Source: Marinobacterium arenosum (lineage in GTDB: Bacteria > Pseudomonadota > Gammaproteobacteria > Pseudomonadales > Balneatricaceae). From it: 64,000 nt of DNA. This document shows, piece by piece, positions 1 through 8,723 of the stretch. Under the pieces are notes generated by a model. The model saw only the letters and a list, made by a program, of their open reading frames with translations. It was not told the DNA's origin and did no database searches. Made by a program: the position numbers and the translations under genes. Numbering within the stretch: the first letter of the stretch is position 1; every line of letters begins with the position of its first letter. The DNA lies in the NCBI RefSeq assembly GCF_019795155.1, contig NZ_JAILYN010000019.1, positions 1 through 64,000 of the forward strand, in the 5' to 3' direction.

Positions 1-121
1 GACTGGTATCGCTGATGGGACAATACCATCGGCTCAAATGTATGACGTGAACCGCCGTATACGGAACCGTACGTACGGTGGTGTGAGAGGACGGAGGCCG
101 TGAGGCCTCCTCCTACTCGAT
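1..121 (+). mobile_element. 3' end of a group II intron (domains V and VI), truncated by window edge
   Basis: Bases about 48-92 form a typical domain V: ACCGCCGTA (51-59) pairs with the TACGGTGGT ending at 82, around the conserved CGTACGTACGGT core. Bases 94-110 form a short domain VI hairpin (GGAGGCC, loop GTGA, GGCCTCC), followed by TCCTACTCGAT, the usual branch-point region and 3' end of bacterial group II introns. The exact 3' splice site is inferred to be near 121. The reverse transcriptase and 5' domains would lie to the left, outside the window, so whether the intron is intact is unknown. It sits just downstream of the chaN-like gene, which reads toward it. Confidence 0.85.
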
Positions 122-196
122 TTCTCTTTTCTGCTCCTCTACTTGGCGCGCTATAGCCCGCCAAACGGGTTGTTGGCGAACCCAAGCCCCCTGGCC

Positions 197-1162
197 TCAG
201 TCCTTCTCCGCTTTGTTGCCGAACTTCGCCTTCAGTCCGGCGCAGTGGTCCTCGGCCGGCTGGCGCGGGGTGAACCAGAGGTAATCGGCCTGCTCCGCTG
301 AGGCATAGTCGGCCGGGTCCAGTTGTTCGCCGTCCACCTCCTGCAGGATCAACACCGCCGGCTTCGCCTGCTCGTCGCGGGCAACCAGGTGCAGCGGCAC
401 GCCGCGGTCCTTGCGGACATGGTAGGCACCGGCAACCAGCAGCGCGCGCCCCTGTCCGCTGTTTTCCAGTAGAGCGTCCGCCATGCTGGCGTCCTTGGCC
501 AGCTGGATCTCGACCATCGGCCAGAGCTGTTCCTTCGGCATCAGCTCGCAATGGCTTTCGTAGACCTGTTGATGGATGCGCTGGCGCACCGGCTCGGCGA
601 TGCTGCTGACGGTCTGCAGGTAGGCAGTGCTGGTTGTCGTCGCGGCGTCCTTGTAGAGCGCTTTGATCTGCTGGCGATCCAGGTTGCCGGCAATCAGCGG
701 CTGGCCGCTCTGCAGGGTTGCCTGAAACAGCGGGCCATAGTCCGCCCAGGGCCAGCCGTTGTCGCGCCATTCGAGTGTCTGTTTGATGCTATCGAGGCTG
801 TCCGTCGGTGCCAGTCGGTCCAGTATCGGTTGTTGACCGCGTTCCAGCATTTCAAATACCGCGCCGCCTTGGCCGCTCTGCGGTAGCAGCAGGCCCAGCA
901 GCTTGGCTTCCAACTGGTGATGATCGGGGTTGTCGTGTTTTTCACCGATCAATACCTGTCGTGTCGCTGTCAGTCTCACAATCAGCTGCGTCTCGCTGAT
1001 AAAAGAGCCGGCGTTCAGGTCGTAGATTCGCCCGGTGAGAGGGTGGTGCTGTTGTTCCGGCGCCTGCCAGCGCGGTTCCGCCCGGGCGCTGCTGCCGAGC
1101 ACTATTGTCAGTAGACAGATCAGTTGGAACAGTGGAATCAAGCGGCGGATTCGGTTGGTCAT
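197..1162 (-). CDS. ChaN-like haem-uptake/Tiki-superfamily protein
   Basis: This 321-residue protein resembles the ChaN family (haem-binding lipoproteins of iron-regulated uptake loci, a branch of the TraB/PrgY/Tiki fold). The diagnostic pieces are VLIGEKHDNPDHHQLEAKLL near residues 70-90 and GAYHVRKDRGVPLHL near 245-260, which carry the conserved Glu and His residues. Residues 1-28 look like a Sec signal peptide ending in SARA; no proper lipobox cysteine is visible, so it may be soluble in the periplasm rather than a lipoprotein. The gene stands alone. A group II intron end lies about 75 bases past its stop. Ligand and function in this organism are unproven. Confidence 0.8.
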   Translation of the reverse strand: MTNRIRRLIPLFQLICLLTIVLGSSARAEPRWQAPEQQHHPLTGRIYDLNAGSFISETQLIVRLTATRQVLIGEKHDNPDHHQLEAKLLGLLLPQSGQGGAVFEMLERGQQPILDRLAPTDSLDSIKQTLEWRDNGWPWADYGPLFQATLQSGQPLIAGNLDRQQIKALYKDAATTTSTAYLQTVSSIAEPVRQRIHQQVYESHCELMPKEQLWPMVEIQLAKDASMADALLENSGQGRALLVAGAYHVRKDRGVPLHLVARDEQAKPAVLILQEVDGEQLDPADYASAEQADYLWFTPRQPAEDHCAGLKAKFGNKAEKD

Positions 1163-1793
1163 GGGTAGCTGTTTCTACAGGTGTATTGGTATCCGGTTGT
1201 CTCCGTTATAGAGGCAGACGGGCTGAGCGGCAACAGCTCTTTCAAGCTCTGTCGGGTGCCGGGCTTGAGACTGTCTGCGGTAGTGCGAGCTTGTCTGAAA
1301 CAGCCAGCTGCGATCAACAGGTCATTGAAATGACTGCCTTGCGATTGCTGACATCGCTGTGCAGTGGCAGAGAGGGACAGGGCTCTGCCGCCGTCCTCGT
1401 GCAGACAGGGAACGGTGGTCTTGCCGCATTATCTATTACTCAAGTTGACCGGTCGGACAGGCAAAGCTTAATGGTTGAGCGAACCTGTCAGTGTCTCGGT
1501 GCCCTGTTATGACTGTTCCACAGGTCGATTGATTCCTGCTATGCACCCTAATGGTGCGGTCTCCGTGTGGTGGTGGAATGACGGGCTGCCGCAGGTTGCC
1601 AGTTATTCCCGTGCCATGCCGACCGGCGGCGAACGTACTGCGCTCACAGAGCAGGCTAATTGCGAGCACTGGCGGCCAGTAGGGCGCCTGGGTGCTTGAA
1701 CGGCTATGACCATCAAATAAACGGGCTATCGGCAATCTTTGTCTACACTGTATTAAAACGTCAGTTTAACGGTCATAACGTGGGCTGTGGCTT
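1163..1793. other. 631-base intergenic region without a convincing gene
   Basis: Several short frames cross this interval (for example 1105-1512 and 1475-1699 on the plus strand), but none has a clear ribosome-binding site or a recognisable motif, and base composition is less GC-biased than in the flanking genes. The right end must carry the promoter of the AraC-type gene starting at 1794; an AT-richer stretch around 1735-1780 is the likely place. Nothing else is supported. Confidence 0.4.
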
Positions 1794-2897
1794 ATGGGAC
1801 GGATGATTACAGTGCCGACCGGTTATGTGCGTTATCTGCTCGATCAGGTCGCGGCTCAGGGCTTTGATGTTGAAGCCCTGCTGTCGCAAGTAGGGATAGC
1901 GCCGGATGAGATAGAGCGCGATACCGAGTTCTCGGCGGTCAAATTTGGCCAACTTTACCAGCGGGTGATGTACATCACTCAAGATGAATACTTTGGCATG
2001 CTCAGTGGCGGTAGGGTGCCGCTGGGTACCTTCCGCATGATGTGTCATAGCATCATTCACTGCGCCAACCTGGGTAAGGCGATTCAGCGCGTCGGGGATT
2101 TCCATGAGATCTGTCGTGGCGCCCGCTACAAGCCGGCGCTGGAGCGCAGTGGTCGCTATGCGCGGCTGTCATTTGCAATGCTCGATAGCCTGACCGATGA
2201 GGAGCGCGCCGAGACGCCGCTCTCGCAGCTGCCGCCGGAGCAGGTGCGTACTTCGCTGTCGATGTGGCACCATTTCATCAGCTGGCTGATCGGTACCCGG
2301 CTGGAACTGAAGGCGGTTACCTTCACCAGCAAACCACCGCAGGATCAGGAGCTGTATCGCACCCTGTTCCAGACCAACGTCAAATTCGGACAGCCACAAA
2401 ATGCATTGGTGTTCGCCGCCCGTTTCCTGGATTATCCGCTGGTGCAGAACGAGACCACCTTGCGCGATTTCCTGCATACTGCGCCCTACCAGCTGCTGGT
2501 GATGGTGGATGACCATCGCAGCCTGAAGGCGCAGGTGGTGGCGATCTTCGGCAAGGATTTCAGCCGTGAACTGCCCAGTGCCGAGGAGGTGGCCCAGGCG
2601 CTGAACATGTCGGTCTCTACCCTCAGGCGCCGGCTGCAGGAGGAGGCGACCTCGTTCCAGCGGATCAAGGACGAGTGTCGGAAGGAAGCGGCGCTGAACT
2701 ATATGAACTCGCCGCAGCTGTCGATCAACGAGGTGGCGCGGTTGATGGGATTCGACGAGCCGTCGGCGTTCTTCCGCTCGTTCAAGAAGTGGACCGGCAT
2801 GACCCCCGGCGATTACCGGCGCAGCCCGATCTACCAGCAGCAGCTGCAGAAACTGAACGCCAGCCGGCACCATATGGGCAATGCTACTAAGCATTAA
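1794..2897 (+). CDS. AraC-family transcriptional regulator (Arabinose_bd-type N-terminus)
   Basis: This 367-residue regulator has an N-terminal ligand-sensing region of the type found in OruR/ArgR-like AraC proteins (about residues 20-210) and a C-terminal double helix-turn-helix (about 260-345). The latter includes AQALNMSVSTLRRRLQEE and INEVARLMGFDEPSAFFRSF, followed by the family signature WTGMTPGDYRRS. Two starts are possible: ATG at 1794 or ATG at 1803 (MITVPTGYV). It is a single-gene unit followed by a REP-type hairpin. The thioesterase gene downstream is in the same direction but more than 200 bases away, so it is not clearly a target. The effector is unknown. Confidence 0.9.
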   Translation: MGRMITVPTGYVRYLLDQVAAQGFDVEALLSQVGIAPDEIERDTEFSAVKFGQLYQRVMYITQDEYFGMLSGGRVPLGTFRMMCHSIIHCANLGKAIQRVGDFHEICRGARYKPALERSGRYARLSFAMLDSLTDEERAETPLSQLPPEQVRTSLSMWHHFISWLIGTRLELKAVTFTSKPPQDQELYRTLFQTNVKFGQPQNALVFAARFLDYPLVQNETTLRDFLHTAPYQLLVMVDDHRSLKAQVVAIFGKDFSRELPSAEEVAQALNMSVSTLRRRLQEEATSFQRIKDECRKEAALNYMNSPQLSINEVARLMGFDEPSAFFRSFKKWTGMTPGDYRRSPIYQQQLQKLNASRHHMGNATKH

Positions 2898-2914
2898 CCG
2901 ACTTGGACTGAGAG

Positions 2915-2973
2915 GTCGCCGCTGAAGCGCCTCCTACAGGGCTGTACTTTGTAGGAGGCGCTTCAGCGGCGAC
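2915..2973. repeat. REP-type perfect inverted repeat, possible terminator
   Basis: A perfect 24-base inverted repeat (2915-2938 with 2950-2973, spacer 11) is followed directly by TTTTT. The right arm begins TGTAGGAGGCGCTTCAGC, the layout of the extragenic palindromes scattered through Pseudomonas-like genomes. Its position just after the araC-type stop and the T-run suggest that it also ends transcription on the plus strand. Confidence 0.8.
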
Positions 2974-3145
2974 TTTTTCTTTAGGACCGATATAAAGGTG
3001 GACGTTTTTGCAAGGTTTAGCATTCTGTCCATATTTCCTGTCGGCGCATCTTCCGGAGGCCGACTACCTCCCCTGAAAACGTCATGGCGGACGCTGCGAC
3101 TAAAGTGGAATAATGGAGCTCCAACTCAGAGGAGGGTGCAACCAG

Positions 3146-3574
3146 ATGAGCGAGAAAACCAGAGGGCGGCTGACCACCCGCACCGTCGCCATGCCGGCCG
3201 ATACCAACCCGGCGGGCGATATTTTTGGTGGCTGGGTGCTGTCACAGATGGATATGGCGGCGGGCATCTGCGCCGGTCAGCGGGCGCAAAGCCGGGTGGT
3301 GACCGTGGCGCTGGACAGCATGAGCTTTATCCGCCCGGTCAAGGTGGGCGATGTGCTCGGCGTCTATACCGATGTCGCTTCGGTGGGCCGGACCTCGATC
3401 AGTATCCACGTCGAGGCCTGGGTGCGCCGCGGCCGGATCGGCAAGCGGGAGAAGGTGACCGAGGCGACCTTCAAGTTCGTGGCGATCGACGAGCAGGGCC
3501 AGCCGACCCCGGTACCGGCGCCGGAAGACCTGCCGGCCTATGCCCTGGAGTGGGATGCTTCGTCGGACGAGTAA
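3146..3574 (+). CDS. acyl-CoA thioesterase, YciA-like hotdog fold
   Basis: This 142-residue single hotdog-domain protein matches the YciA/BACH acyl-CoA thioesterase family, which hydrolyses acyl-CoAs to free acid and CoA in the cytoplasm. The family pattern is clear: MPADTNPAGDIFGGWVLSQMD (residues about 14-34, with the catalytic Asp region and hotdog helix) and VVTVALDSMSFIRPVKVGD, then a VxxR-type strand and the basic segment RRGRIGKREKVTEATF. The start is chosen at 3146 because AGAGGAGGG (3128-3136) lies at ideal spacing; an in-frame ATG at 3113 would place that Shine-Dalgarno inside the gene. Cfa synthase follows convergently, suggesting only a loose lipid-related context. Confidence 0.9.
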   Translation: MSEKTRGRLTTRTVAMPADTNPAGDIFGGWVLSQMDMAAGICAGQRAQSRVVTVALDSMSFIRPVKVGDVLGVYTDVASVGRTSISIHVEAWVRRGRIGKREKVTEATFKFVAIDEQGQPTPVPAPEDLPAYALEWDASSDE

Positions 3575-3595
3575 AAGCGCATTGGCACAGGTGCT

Positions 3596-4858
3596 TCAGC
3601 CCACATAGCGCCGGTCCCGATCTGTCGCGTCATTCACCATCGCGCCATTGTCCGGCTGATAGATATCCTCCCGTGTCCAGGGCGCCTGCATCCAGTGGCT
3701 GTTGTCCAGCTTACCGGCCAGCAACTGGTGCAGCGAGATCCAGCCGCGTTCAAAGGCGTAGGCGCAGCCGGCCATGTAGATGCGCCAGATCCGGTAGCGC
3801 TGTTCGCCGACCAACTCGATCGCCTGCTGGTGGTGCGCGTCCAGCCGGGCGGCCCAGTGCTTCAGGGTCTGCGCATAGTGTAGCCGCAGCGTCTCCTGGT
3901 CGATGCATTCCAGTTGTGCCTGCTGCATCTGCTCGGCCACCTGGTGGGCTGGCAGCAGTTGCGAACCGGGGAACACGTAACGCTCCATGAAACGGCTCAG
4001 GCTGCCGGATTGGCTGCTGTTGTGCAGCCGGCCGATGGTGATCCCCTGGATCAGCACCAGGCCGCCAGGGGCCAGCAGGCGATGGATCTGCCGGAAATAG
4101 GTGCCGATATTGGCCTGGCCGACATGTTCGATCATGCCGACGCTGGCGATCTTGTCGAACGGCTGGTCACTCGGTAGCTCGCGGTAGTCGCACAACTTCA
4201 CCTGGCAACGGTCGCCGATGCCGCGTCGTTCGATCTCGGCGGCTACATAATCGTACTGCTTCGGGCTGAGGGTGATCCCCAATGCCGTAACGCCGTGGTG
4301 TTTCACCGCATTGAACAGCAGGGCACCCCAGCCGCAACCGATATCCAGCAACCGCTCGCCCGGCTGCAGCCGCAGTTTGCGGAAGATATGTTCCAGTTTC
4401 TGCTGCTGTGCCTGCTCCAGGCTATCCCCGGGCGTCCTGAAATAGGCGCCGGAATAGACCATCTGGCGGTCCAGCCAGAGCGCATAGAACTCGTTGGAGG
4501 CATCGTAATGGTGCTGCACCTGCTCGGCGCCGGTCGGCCCTGGTCGATGGGGCAGGTGAGGCAGCCGCTTGATGAAGCGGCCAAGCCGGGTGCTGTGCTC
4601 GCTCAGTGCTTCGCCCATGGCGATGATCTGCAGCAGTTCACCGTCCAGGTCGATATCGCCCTGCACATAGCATTGGGCAAAGCGGCCCATGGAGGGGAAC
4701 AGCAGGGCCAGCAAGCCCCGGAACGAGTTGATCTTTACTTCCACCTCGGGATTGTCGCCCAACTGGATCGGCGGCTGTTGTGGTATCCGAATACTGAGTG
4801 GAAGACGGCTATCACCGAGCAGTTTGGGCACAATCAACGGGACTGTGCGCTGCCACAT
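3596..4858 (-). CDS. cfa: cyclopropane-fatty-acyl-phospholipid synthase
   Basis: This 420-residue enzyme transfers a methylene group from S-adenosylmethionine onto cis double bonds of membrane phospholipid acyl chains. It has an N-terminal lipid-binding region (residues about 1-120), then the conserved segment HYDASNEFYALWLDRQMVYS, the SAM-binding loop LLDIGCGWGALLFNA (about 172-186), the active-site region DKIASVGMIEHVG, and the C-terminal WRIYMAGCAYAFERG motif. AGGAG lies seven bases before the ATG at 4858. It is convergent with the thioesterase gene, with a 21-base gap. Length is slightly above the roughly 380 residues of E. coli Cfa but within family range. Expression in stationary phase or acid stress is usual for the family but not shown here. 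Confidence 0.95.
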   Translation of the reverse strand: MWQRTVPLIVPKLLGDSRLPLSIRIPQQPPIQLGDNPEVEVKINSFRGLLALLFPSMGRFAQCYVQGDIDLDGELLQIIAMGEALSEHSTRLGRFIKRLPHLPHRPGPTGAEQVQHHYDASNEFYALWLDRQMVYSGAYFRTPGDSLEQAQQQKLEHIFRKLRLQPGERLLDIGCGWGALLFNAVKHHGVTALGITLSPKQYDYVAAEIERRGIGDRCQVKLCDYRELPSDQPFDKIASVGMIEHVGQANIGTYFRQIHRLLAPGGLVLIQGITIGRLHNSSQSGSLSRFMERYVFPGSQLLPAHQVAEQMQQAQLECIDQETLRLHYAQTLKHWAARLDAHHQQAIELVGEQRYRIWRIYMAGCAYAFERGWISLHQLLAGKLDNSHWMQAPWTREDIYQPDNGAMVNDATDRDRRYVG

Positions 4859-5134
4859 GGCGGATCTCCTGATCCTTTGAATGGGTTCTCTAATGTCTAG
4901 CCGGGAGGATGAAGGCTGTCAACGGAGCCCGCGGCGGCCCAGTCACCGATGCCAAAAGGGAAAAACGGCTGCGGTTCACTCAAGGGGGATTTATGTGGTT
5001 ATCAAATGATGGTGCTTTTTTTAGACCGATTCGTAAGAATTTAAGCAATGGTGGCAACGCTCTGAATCTGCTTGAATAACCGGGAATCGTTTGTCCCCGG
5101 GCGAAAAATAACAAATTCAAAGGGAATCGTTTCT

Positions 5135-5974
5135 ATGAACAGCCTCAGCGGCCAATTGACGAACTGGCGCCTCCACCTGCTGGTGGTGCTGATCTCGGTG
5201 CTGGCGGAGCTTATCGGAATCATCAAGATTCCGCTGGGCATCGGCAGTATCGTATTACTCCCCCTGTTTTACGCGTTTATTATGGGATTGCTGGTTAATC
5301 CCAATATTATCAAGAAAGCAAAAGCGCTTATTTCGAATGAAAAAGCGGCCATGGCCACGCCGGTGATTTTAATCTCGGTGCTGCCGTTTATTGCCAAATT
5401 CGGCACTCTGATCGGGCCCGCCTTTGAAAAGATCCTGGCCGTCGGGCCGGCGATGATTCTGCAGGAGTTGGGCAATCTGGGTACGCTGCTGATCGCCATG
5501 CCGGTGGCGATCCTGCTGCTGCGTATGGGTCGTGAGTCGATCGGCGCCTGTTTCTCGATCGCCCGTGAACCCAATATCGCACTGATCTCCGACCGTTACG
5601 GCCTGAAGAATCCGGAAGGTATCGGGGTCATGGGGGTTTACGTGATGGGTACCATGTTCGGCACCCTGTTCTTCGCGCTGCTGGCCTCCTTCCTGGCCAC
5701 CACCGGACTGTTCGATATCCGTGCCCTGGCGATGGCCTGTGGCGTCGGCAGCGGCAGCATGACCGCGGCCTGCTCCGGCGCGCTGGCGTCGAGCGTACCG
5801 GCGATGAAGGATGAGATCCTGGCGCTGGCCGGTGCCAGCAACCTGCTGACCAACGCCACCGGCCTTTACCTCGGCCTGTTCGTCGCGCTGCCATTGGCCG
5901 AGAAGCTGTATGTCCTGTTGAGCAAAGAGACCACTACAGCCGCCCTGCAACAGAGGAGTTCCGGTAATGTCTAA
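5135..5974 (+). CDS. DUF3100-type integral membrane protein, putative transporter subunit
   Basis: This 279-residue, strongly hydrophobic protein matches my memory of the DUF3100 family, with about eight to nine predicted membrane spans and the Gly/Ser-rich stretch MACGVGSGSMTAACSGALAS near residues 205-225. The start at 5135 is preferred (AAAGGGAA about ten bases before); an upstream TTG would add an implausible hydrophilic tail. It overlaps the next small membrane gene by eight bases, and an M20 aminoacylase and LysR gene follow. The context suggests that the two membrane proteins move an acylated amino acid or its products, but no substrate is established for the family. Confidence 0.75.
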   Translation: MNSLSGQLTNWRLHLLVVLISVLAELIGIIKIPLGIGSIVLLPLFYAFIMGLLVNPNIIKKAKALISNEKAAMATPVILISVLPFIAKFGTLIGPAFEKILAVGPAMILQELGNLGTLLIAMPVAILLLRMGRESIGACFSIAREPNIALISDRYGLKNPEGIGVMGVYVMGTMFGTLFFALLASFLATTGLFDIRALAMACGVGSGSMTAACSGALASSVPAMKDEILALAGASNLLTNATGLYLGLFVALPLAEKLYVLLSKETTTAALQQRSSGNV

Positions 5975-6467
5975 CGCGACCCGGTCTAATGCGACCCTGA
6001 CGAACGCAAACCCTAACCGAAACCCCAATGCCGCTATCAACCTGGCCGATCATGCGCTGGTGCTGGTGATCGTCTGCCTGATCGCGCTGATCAGCAACTG
6101 GACCGGCACCGGTACCGGCCCGATCACCGCGCTGCCCGGCATGCTGATCATCTACGGCATGGTGTTTGCCGGCCTGGTGCTGGCCAAGCTGATGCCGTTC
6201 TACCTGCCGTCGGTGGCCTGGATCTCGTTGATCAGTGTTGGCATGACCATGCCGGCTTTCCCGGCCTCCGAATGGCTGCTGGGCTATCTGAAGGAGATCA
6301 GCTTCCTGTCGCTGGTCAGTCCGGTGCTGGCGTACGCCGGCCTGGCGATCAGCAAGCTGGAGATCGAAACCTTCAAGCGCTCCGGCGTCAAAATCCTGTT
6401 GATTGCACTGCTGGTCTTTACCGGCACCTTCGTGGGTTCGGCCTTTATTGCCGACCTGATGCTGTAA
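5967..6467 (+). CDS. small membrane partner of the DUF3100 protein
   Basis: This 166-residue protein has four or five hydrophobic segments after an unusual Asn/Thr/Ala-rich cytoplasmic-looking start (residues 3-24, made of short NA/NP repeats). It begins eight bases before the end of the DUF3100 gene, implying translational coupling and probably a two-subunit membrane complex. Motifs such as GTGPITALPGMLIIYGMVF are hydrophobic but belong to no family I can name. A strong terminator hairpin follows within about 15 bases of the stop, before the aminoacylase gene. Function is inferred only from the neighbours. Confidence 0.75.
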   Translation: MSNATRSNATLTNANPNRNPNAAINLADHALVLVIVCLIALISNWTGTGTGPITALPGMLIIYGMVFAGLVLAKLMPFYLPSVAWISLISVGMTMPAFPASEWLLGYLKEISFLSLVSPVLAYAGLAISKLEIETFKRSGVKILLIALLVFTGTFVGSAFIADLML

Positions 6468-6479
6468 CATTGCAGCAGA

Positions 6480-6506
6480 GGCGTGCCCGCCGGGCACGCC
6501 ATTTTT
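6480..6506 (+). terminator. rho-independent terminator after the DUF3100 pair
   Basis: GGCGTGCCCG and CGGGCACGCC form a near-perfect GC-rich hairpin at 6480-6500, followed by ATTTTT. It sits between the membrane gene pair and the M20 gene, so the latter is either read through at reduced level or has its own promoter in the short gap before 6548. Confidence 0.8.
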
Positions 6507-6547
6507 CCAAGCTTTGCCAACCCATTTCCCGAGTCGCGAGATAGATT

Positions 6548-7720
6548 GTGGATAGATATATCAGTCAAGGATCCCAGCTTCACCAGCAGATGACGGCCTG
6601 GCGGCGCGATCTGCACGCCCACCCGGAAACCGCCTACGAGGAGTTTCGTACCGCCGATAAGGTGGCGGCGATTCTGCAGGAGCTGGGTCTCGAGGTGACG
6701 CGCGGGCTCGGCGGCACCGGTCTGGTCGCCACTCTGAACGGCGCCTTGGGCGAGGGCGATGCGATCGCGCTGCGGGCCGATATGGACGCCCTGCACCTGC
6801 AGGAACTGAACAGCTTTGCCCACCGCTCACAGCTGGATGGCAAGATGCACGCCTGCGGCCATGACGGCCATACCGCGATTCTGCTCGGTGCGGCGACTGC
6901 CCTGGCGGCCAACCCCGAGTTCGCCGGCAAGGTGCACTTCATCTTCCAGCCGGCCGAGGAGAACGAAGCCGGTGCCCGGGCGATGATCGAGGACGGCCTG
7001 TTCGAGCGCTTTCCGGTCAAGGCGGTGTTCGGCCTGCATAACTGGCCGGGCTTGCCGGCCGGTGAGGTGGCAGTGCACGAGGGGCCGGTGATGGCGGCCT
7101 TCGACACCTTCGATATCCGTATCCGCGGCGAGGGTTGCCACGGCGGCATGCCGCACCTGGGTAGCGACCCGGTGCAGGCGGCGGGCCAACTGATCTGCGC
7201 GCTGCAGAGCATTGTCAGCCGCAACCTGGACCCGCAGAAAGCCGGTGTGGTCAGCGTCACCCAGATTGAGGGCGGCCACACCTACAACGTGCTGCCGGAA
7301 GAGGTGGTGCTGCGCGGCACCACCCGCTCGTTCTGCCCCGAGGTGCGCGACCAGATCGAGCAGCGCATGCGCCAGCTGGCCGAGAGCATCTGTGCCGGCC
7401 TGGGGTGCCATGCCGAGCTGTGCTATTCTCGCCGCTACCCCGCGACGATCAACAGCGAAGCCGAGGCACGGCAATGCCTGGCGACCCTGCAGGAGCTGCC
7501 CGGCGTCGGCAAGGTGCATCTTAACCCACCGGCCAGCATGGGCGGCGAGGATTTCGCCTTCATGCTGGAACAGCACCCGGGCTGCTACATCTGGCTGGGT
7601 GGCGGCAGCGACGAGCACTGCCACGGCCTGCACAGCCCGCATTACGACTTTAACGACAGCACCCTGCCGCTGGGCGCCAACTACTGGATCGGCCTGGTGC
7701 ACCGCCTGCTGGGACGCTGA
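6548..7720 (+). CDS. M20-family aminoacylase/hippurate hydrolase-like amidohydrolase
   Basis: This 390-residue enzyme belongs to the M20D metal-dependent amidohydrolases, which hydrolyse N-acyl amino acids or related amides. Visible metal and catalytic motifs include ALRADMDAL (about 78-86), GKMHACGHDGHTA (about 98-110), QPAEENEAGARAM with the catalytic Glu pair, HNWPGLPAGE, and HGLHSPHYDFND near the C-terminus. The first codon is GTG at 6548; no better ATG is in frame before the conserved WRRDLHAHPE block. It lies between the DUF3100 pair and a same-direction LysR gene, suggesting an uptake-and-hydrolysis unit. The true substrate cannot be told from sequence. Confidence 0.9.
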   Translation: MDRYISQGSQLHQQMTAWRRDLHAHPETAYEEFRTADKVAAILQELGLEVTRGLGGTGLVATLNGALGEGDAIALRADMDALHLQELNSFAHRSQLDGKMHACGHDGHTAILLGAATALAANPEFAGKVHFIFQPAEENEAGARAMIEDGLFERFPVKAVFGLHNWPGLPAGEVAVHEGPVMAAFDTFDIRIRGEGCHGGMPHLGSDPVQAAGQLICALQSIVSRNLDPQKAGVVSVTQIEGGHTYNVLPEEVVLRGTTRSFCPEVRDQIEQRMRQLAESICAGLGCHAELCYSRRYPATINSEAEARQCLATLQELPGVGKVHLNPPASMGGEDFAFMLEQHPGCYIWLGGGSDEHCHGLHSPHYDFNDSTLPLGANYWIGLVHRLLGR

Positions 7721-7755
7721 AACTCCCTGGCTGAAGAACCCCCTGAAGTAACTCT

Positions 7756-8697
7756 GTGGACAAACGCGCACTAAAATATTTTGAAACCGTGGCCCGGCTG
7801 GGCAGCATCCGGGCGGCATCGGAGGTGCTTCATGTCGCCCACTCGGCAATCAGCCGGCAGGTCAAGCAGCTGGAATCGGAATTGAATGTCCAGCTGCTGG
7901 AACGACTGGGGCGCGGCATCGAGGTGACCGCGGCGGGCGGTCAGCTGCTCAGCCATATCAAGGATATCCAGCGTCGCGAAGACGACTTTCTGGCGCGGCT
8001 GTCCGACATGCAGGGGCTGCGCATCGGCACCCTGCGTATCGCCACCGGCGGCGGCCTGATCAGCGACCTGCTGACCGGCGCGATCAGCAGCTTCTCCCGT
8101 CAGCACCCGGGCATCCGCTTTGTGCTCAATGTTTGTGGCGGCGACGAGGTGATCCGCCAGGTGCGTGACGACGAGGTGGATCTTGGCCTGGTGCTGAACT
8201 GTGCCGCCGACCCGCAACTGGACAACCTGCTGTCCTGCCCGTTCCCGCCTTTGAACCTGATTGTTCACCCGGGCAGCCCGCAGGCGCAGCTCGAGTATTG
8301 CTCGTTGGCGCAATTGCAGTCGTTGCCGTTGGCGATGCTCAATGATTCGTTCAGCATCCGCCAGCTGATCCGGCGCTTCGAGGAGCAGCACGGTGTGCGC
8401 TTTGCGCCACAGCTGGAGTGCAACTCCTTCGAAGCCTTGAAAATCTTTGTGCTGGCCGGGCTCGGCGGCACCCTGCTGCCGGCATTCTGCACCACCCGCG
8501 AGATTCAAAACGGCAGTCTGAAGGCGATTCCGCTGGCGCCGGCCCAGCAGCACAGCTGCTCGGTAGACCTGATCATCCGCAAGGGGCGTGAACGCAGCGC
8601 CGGTATCCGGGCGATCAGCGAACATATCCGTCAGAACATGGTCGCTTTTCAGGGGCTTGGCAGTGAGCGGCTGCAGCCGGCGAAGCCGGACTGCTGA
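7756..8697 (+). CDS. LysR-family transcriptional regulator
   Basis: This 313-residue LysR-type protein has a winged helix-turn-helix at residues 1-60 (RALKYFETVARLGSIRAASE, then AISRQVKQLESELNVQLLER) and a substrate-binding-like effector domain from about 92 to 300. The start is GTG at 7756, 35 bases after the aminoacylase stop. Being co-directional with the aminoacylase and transporter-like genes, it probably regulates that set, although most LysR regulators are divergent from their targets. The effector is unknown. Confidence 0.9.
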   Translation: MDKRALKYFETVARLGSIRAASEVLHVAHSAISRQVKQLESELNVQLLERLGRGIEVTAAGGQLLSHIKDIQRREDDFLARLSDMQGLRIGTLRIATGGGLISDLLTGAISSFSRQHPGIRFVLNVCGGDEVIRQVRDDEVDLGLVLNCAADPQLDNLLSCPFPPLNLIVHPGSPQAQLEYCSLAQLQSLPLAMLNDSFSIRQLIRRFEEQHGVRFAPQLECNSFEALKIFVLAGLGGTLLPAFCTTREIQNGSLKAIPLAPAQQHSCSVDLIIRKGRERSAGIRAISEHIRQNMVAFQGLGSERLQPAKPDC

Positions 8698-8723
8698 CGC
8701 CATCGGGCGGGTTTCTGCGTCAG

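Noticed and set aside
1105-1512. 135-codon plus-strand frame overlapping the start of chaN
   Set aside because: There is no Shine-Dalgarno and no conserved motif, and the frame begins antisense inside chaN.
2998-3990. Long plus-strand frame over the thioesterase and cfa genes
   Set aside because: It lies in another frame across two well-supported genes; the protein is Arg/Gly/Pro-rich with no motif and has no ribosome-binding site.
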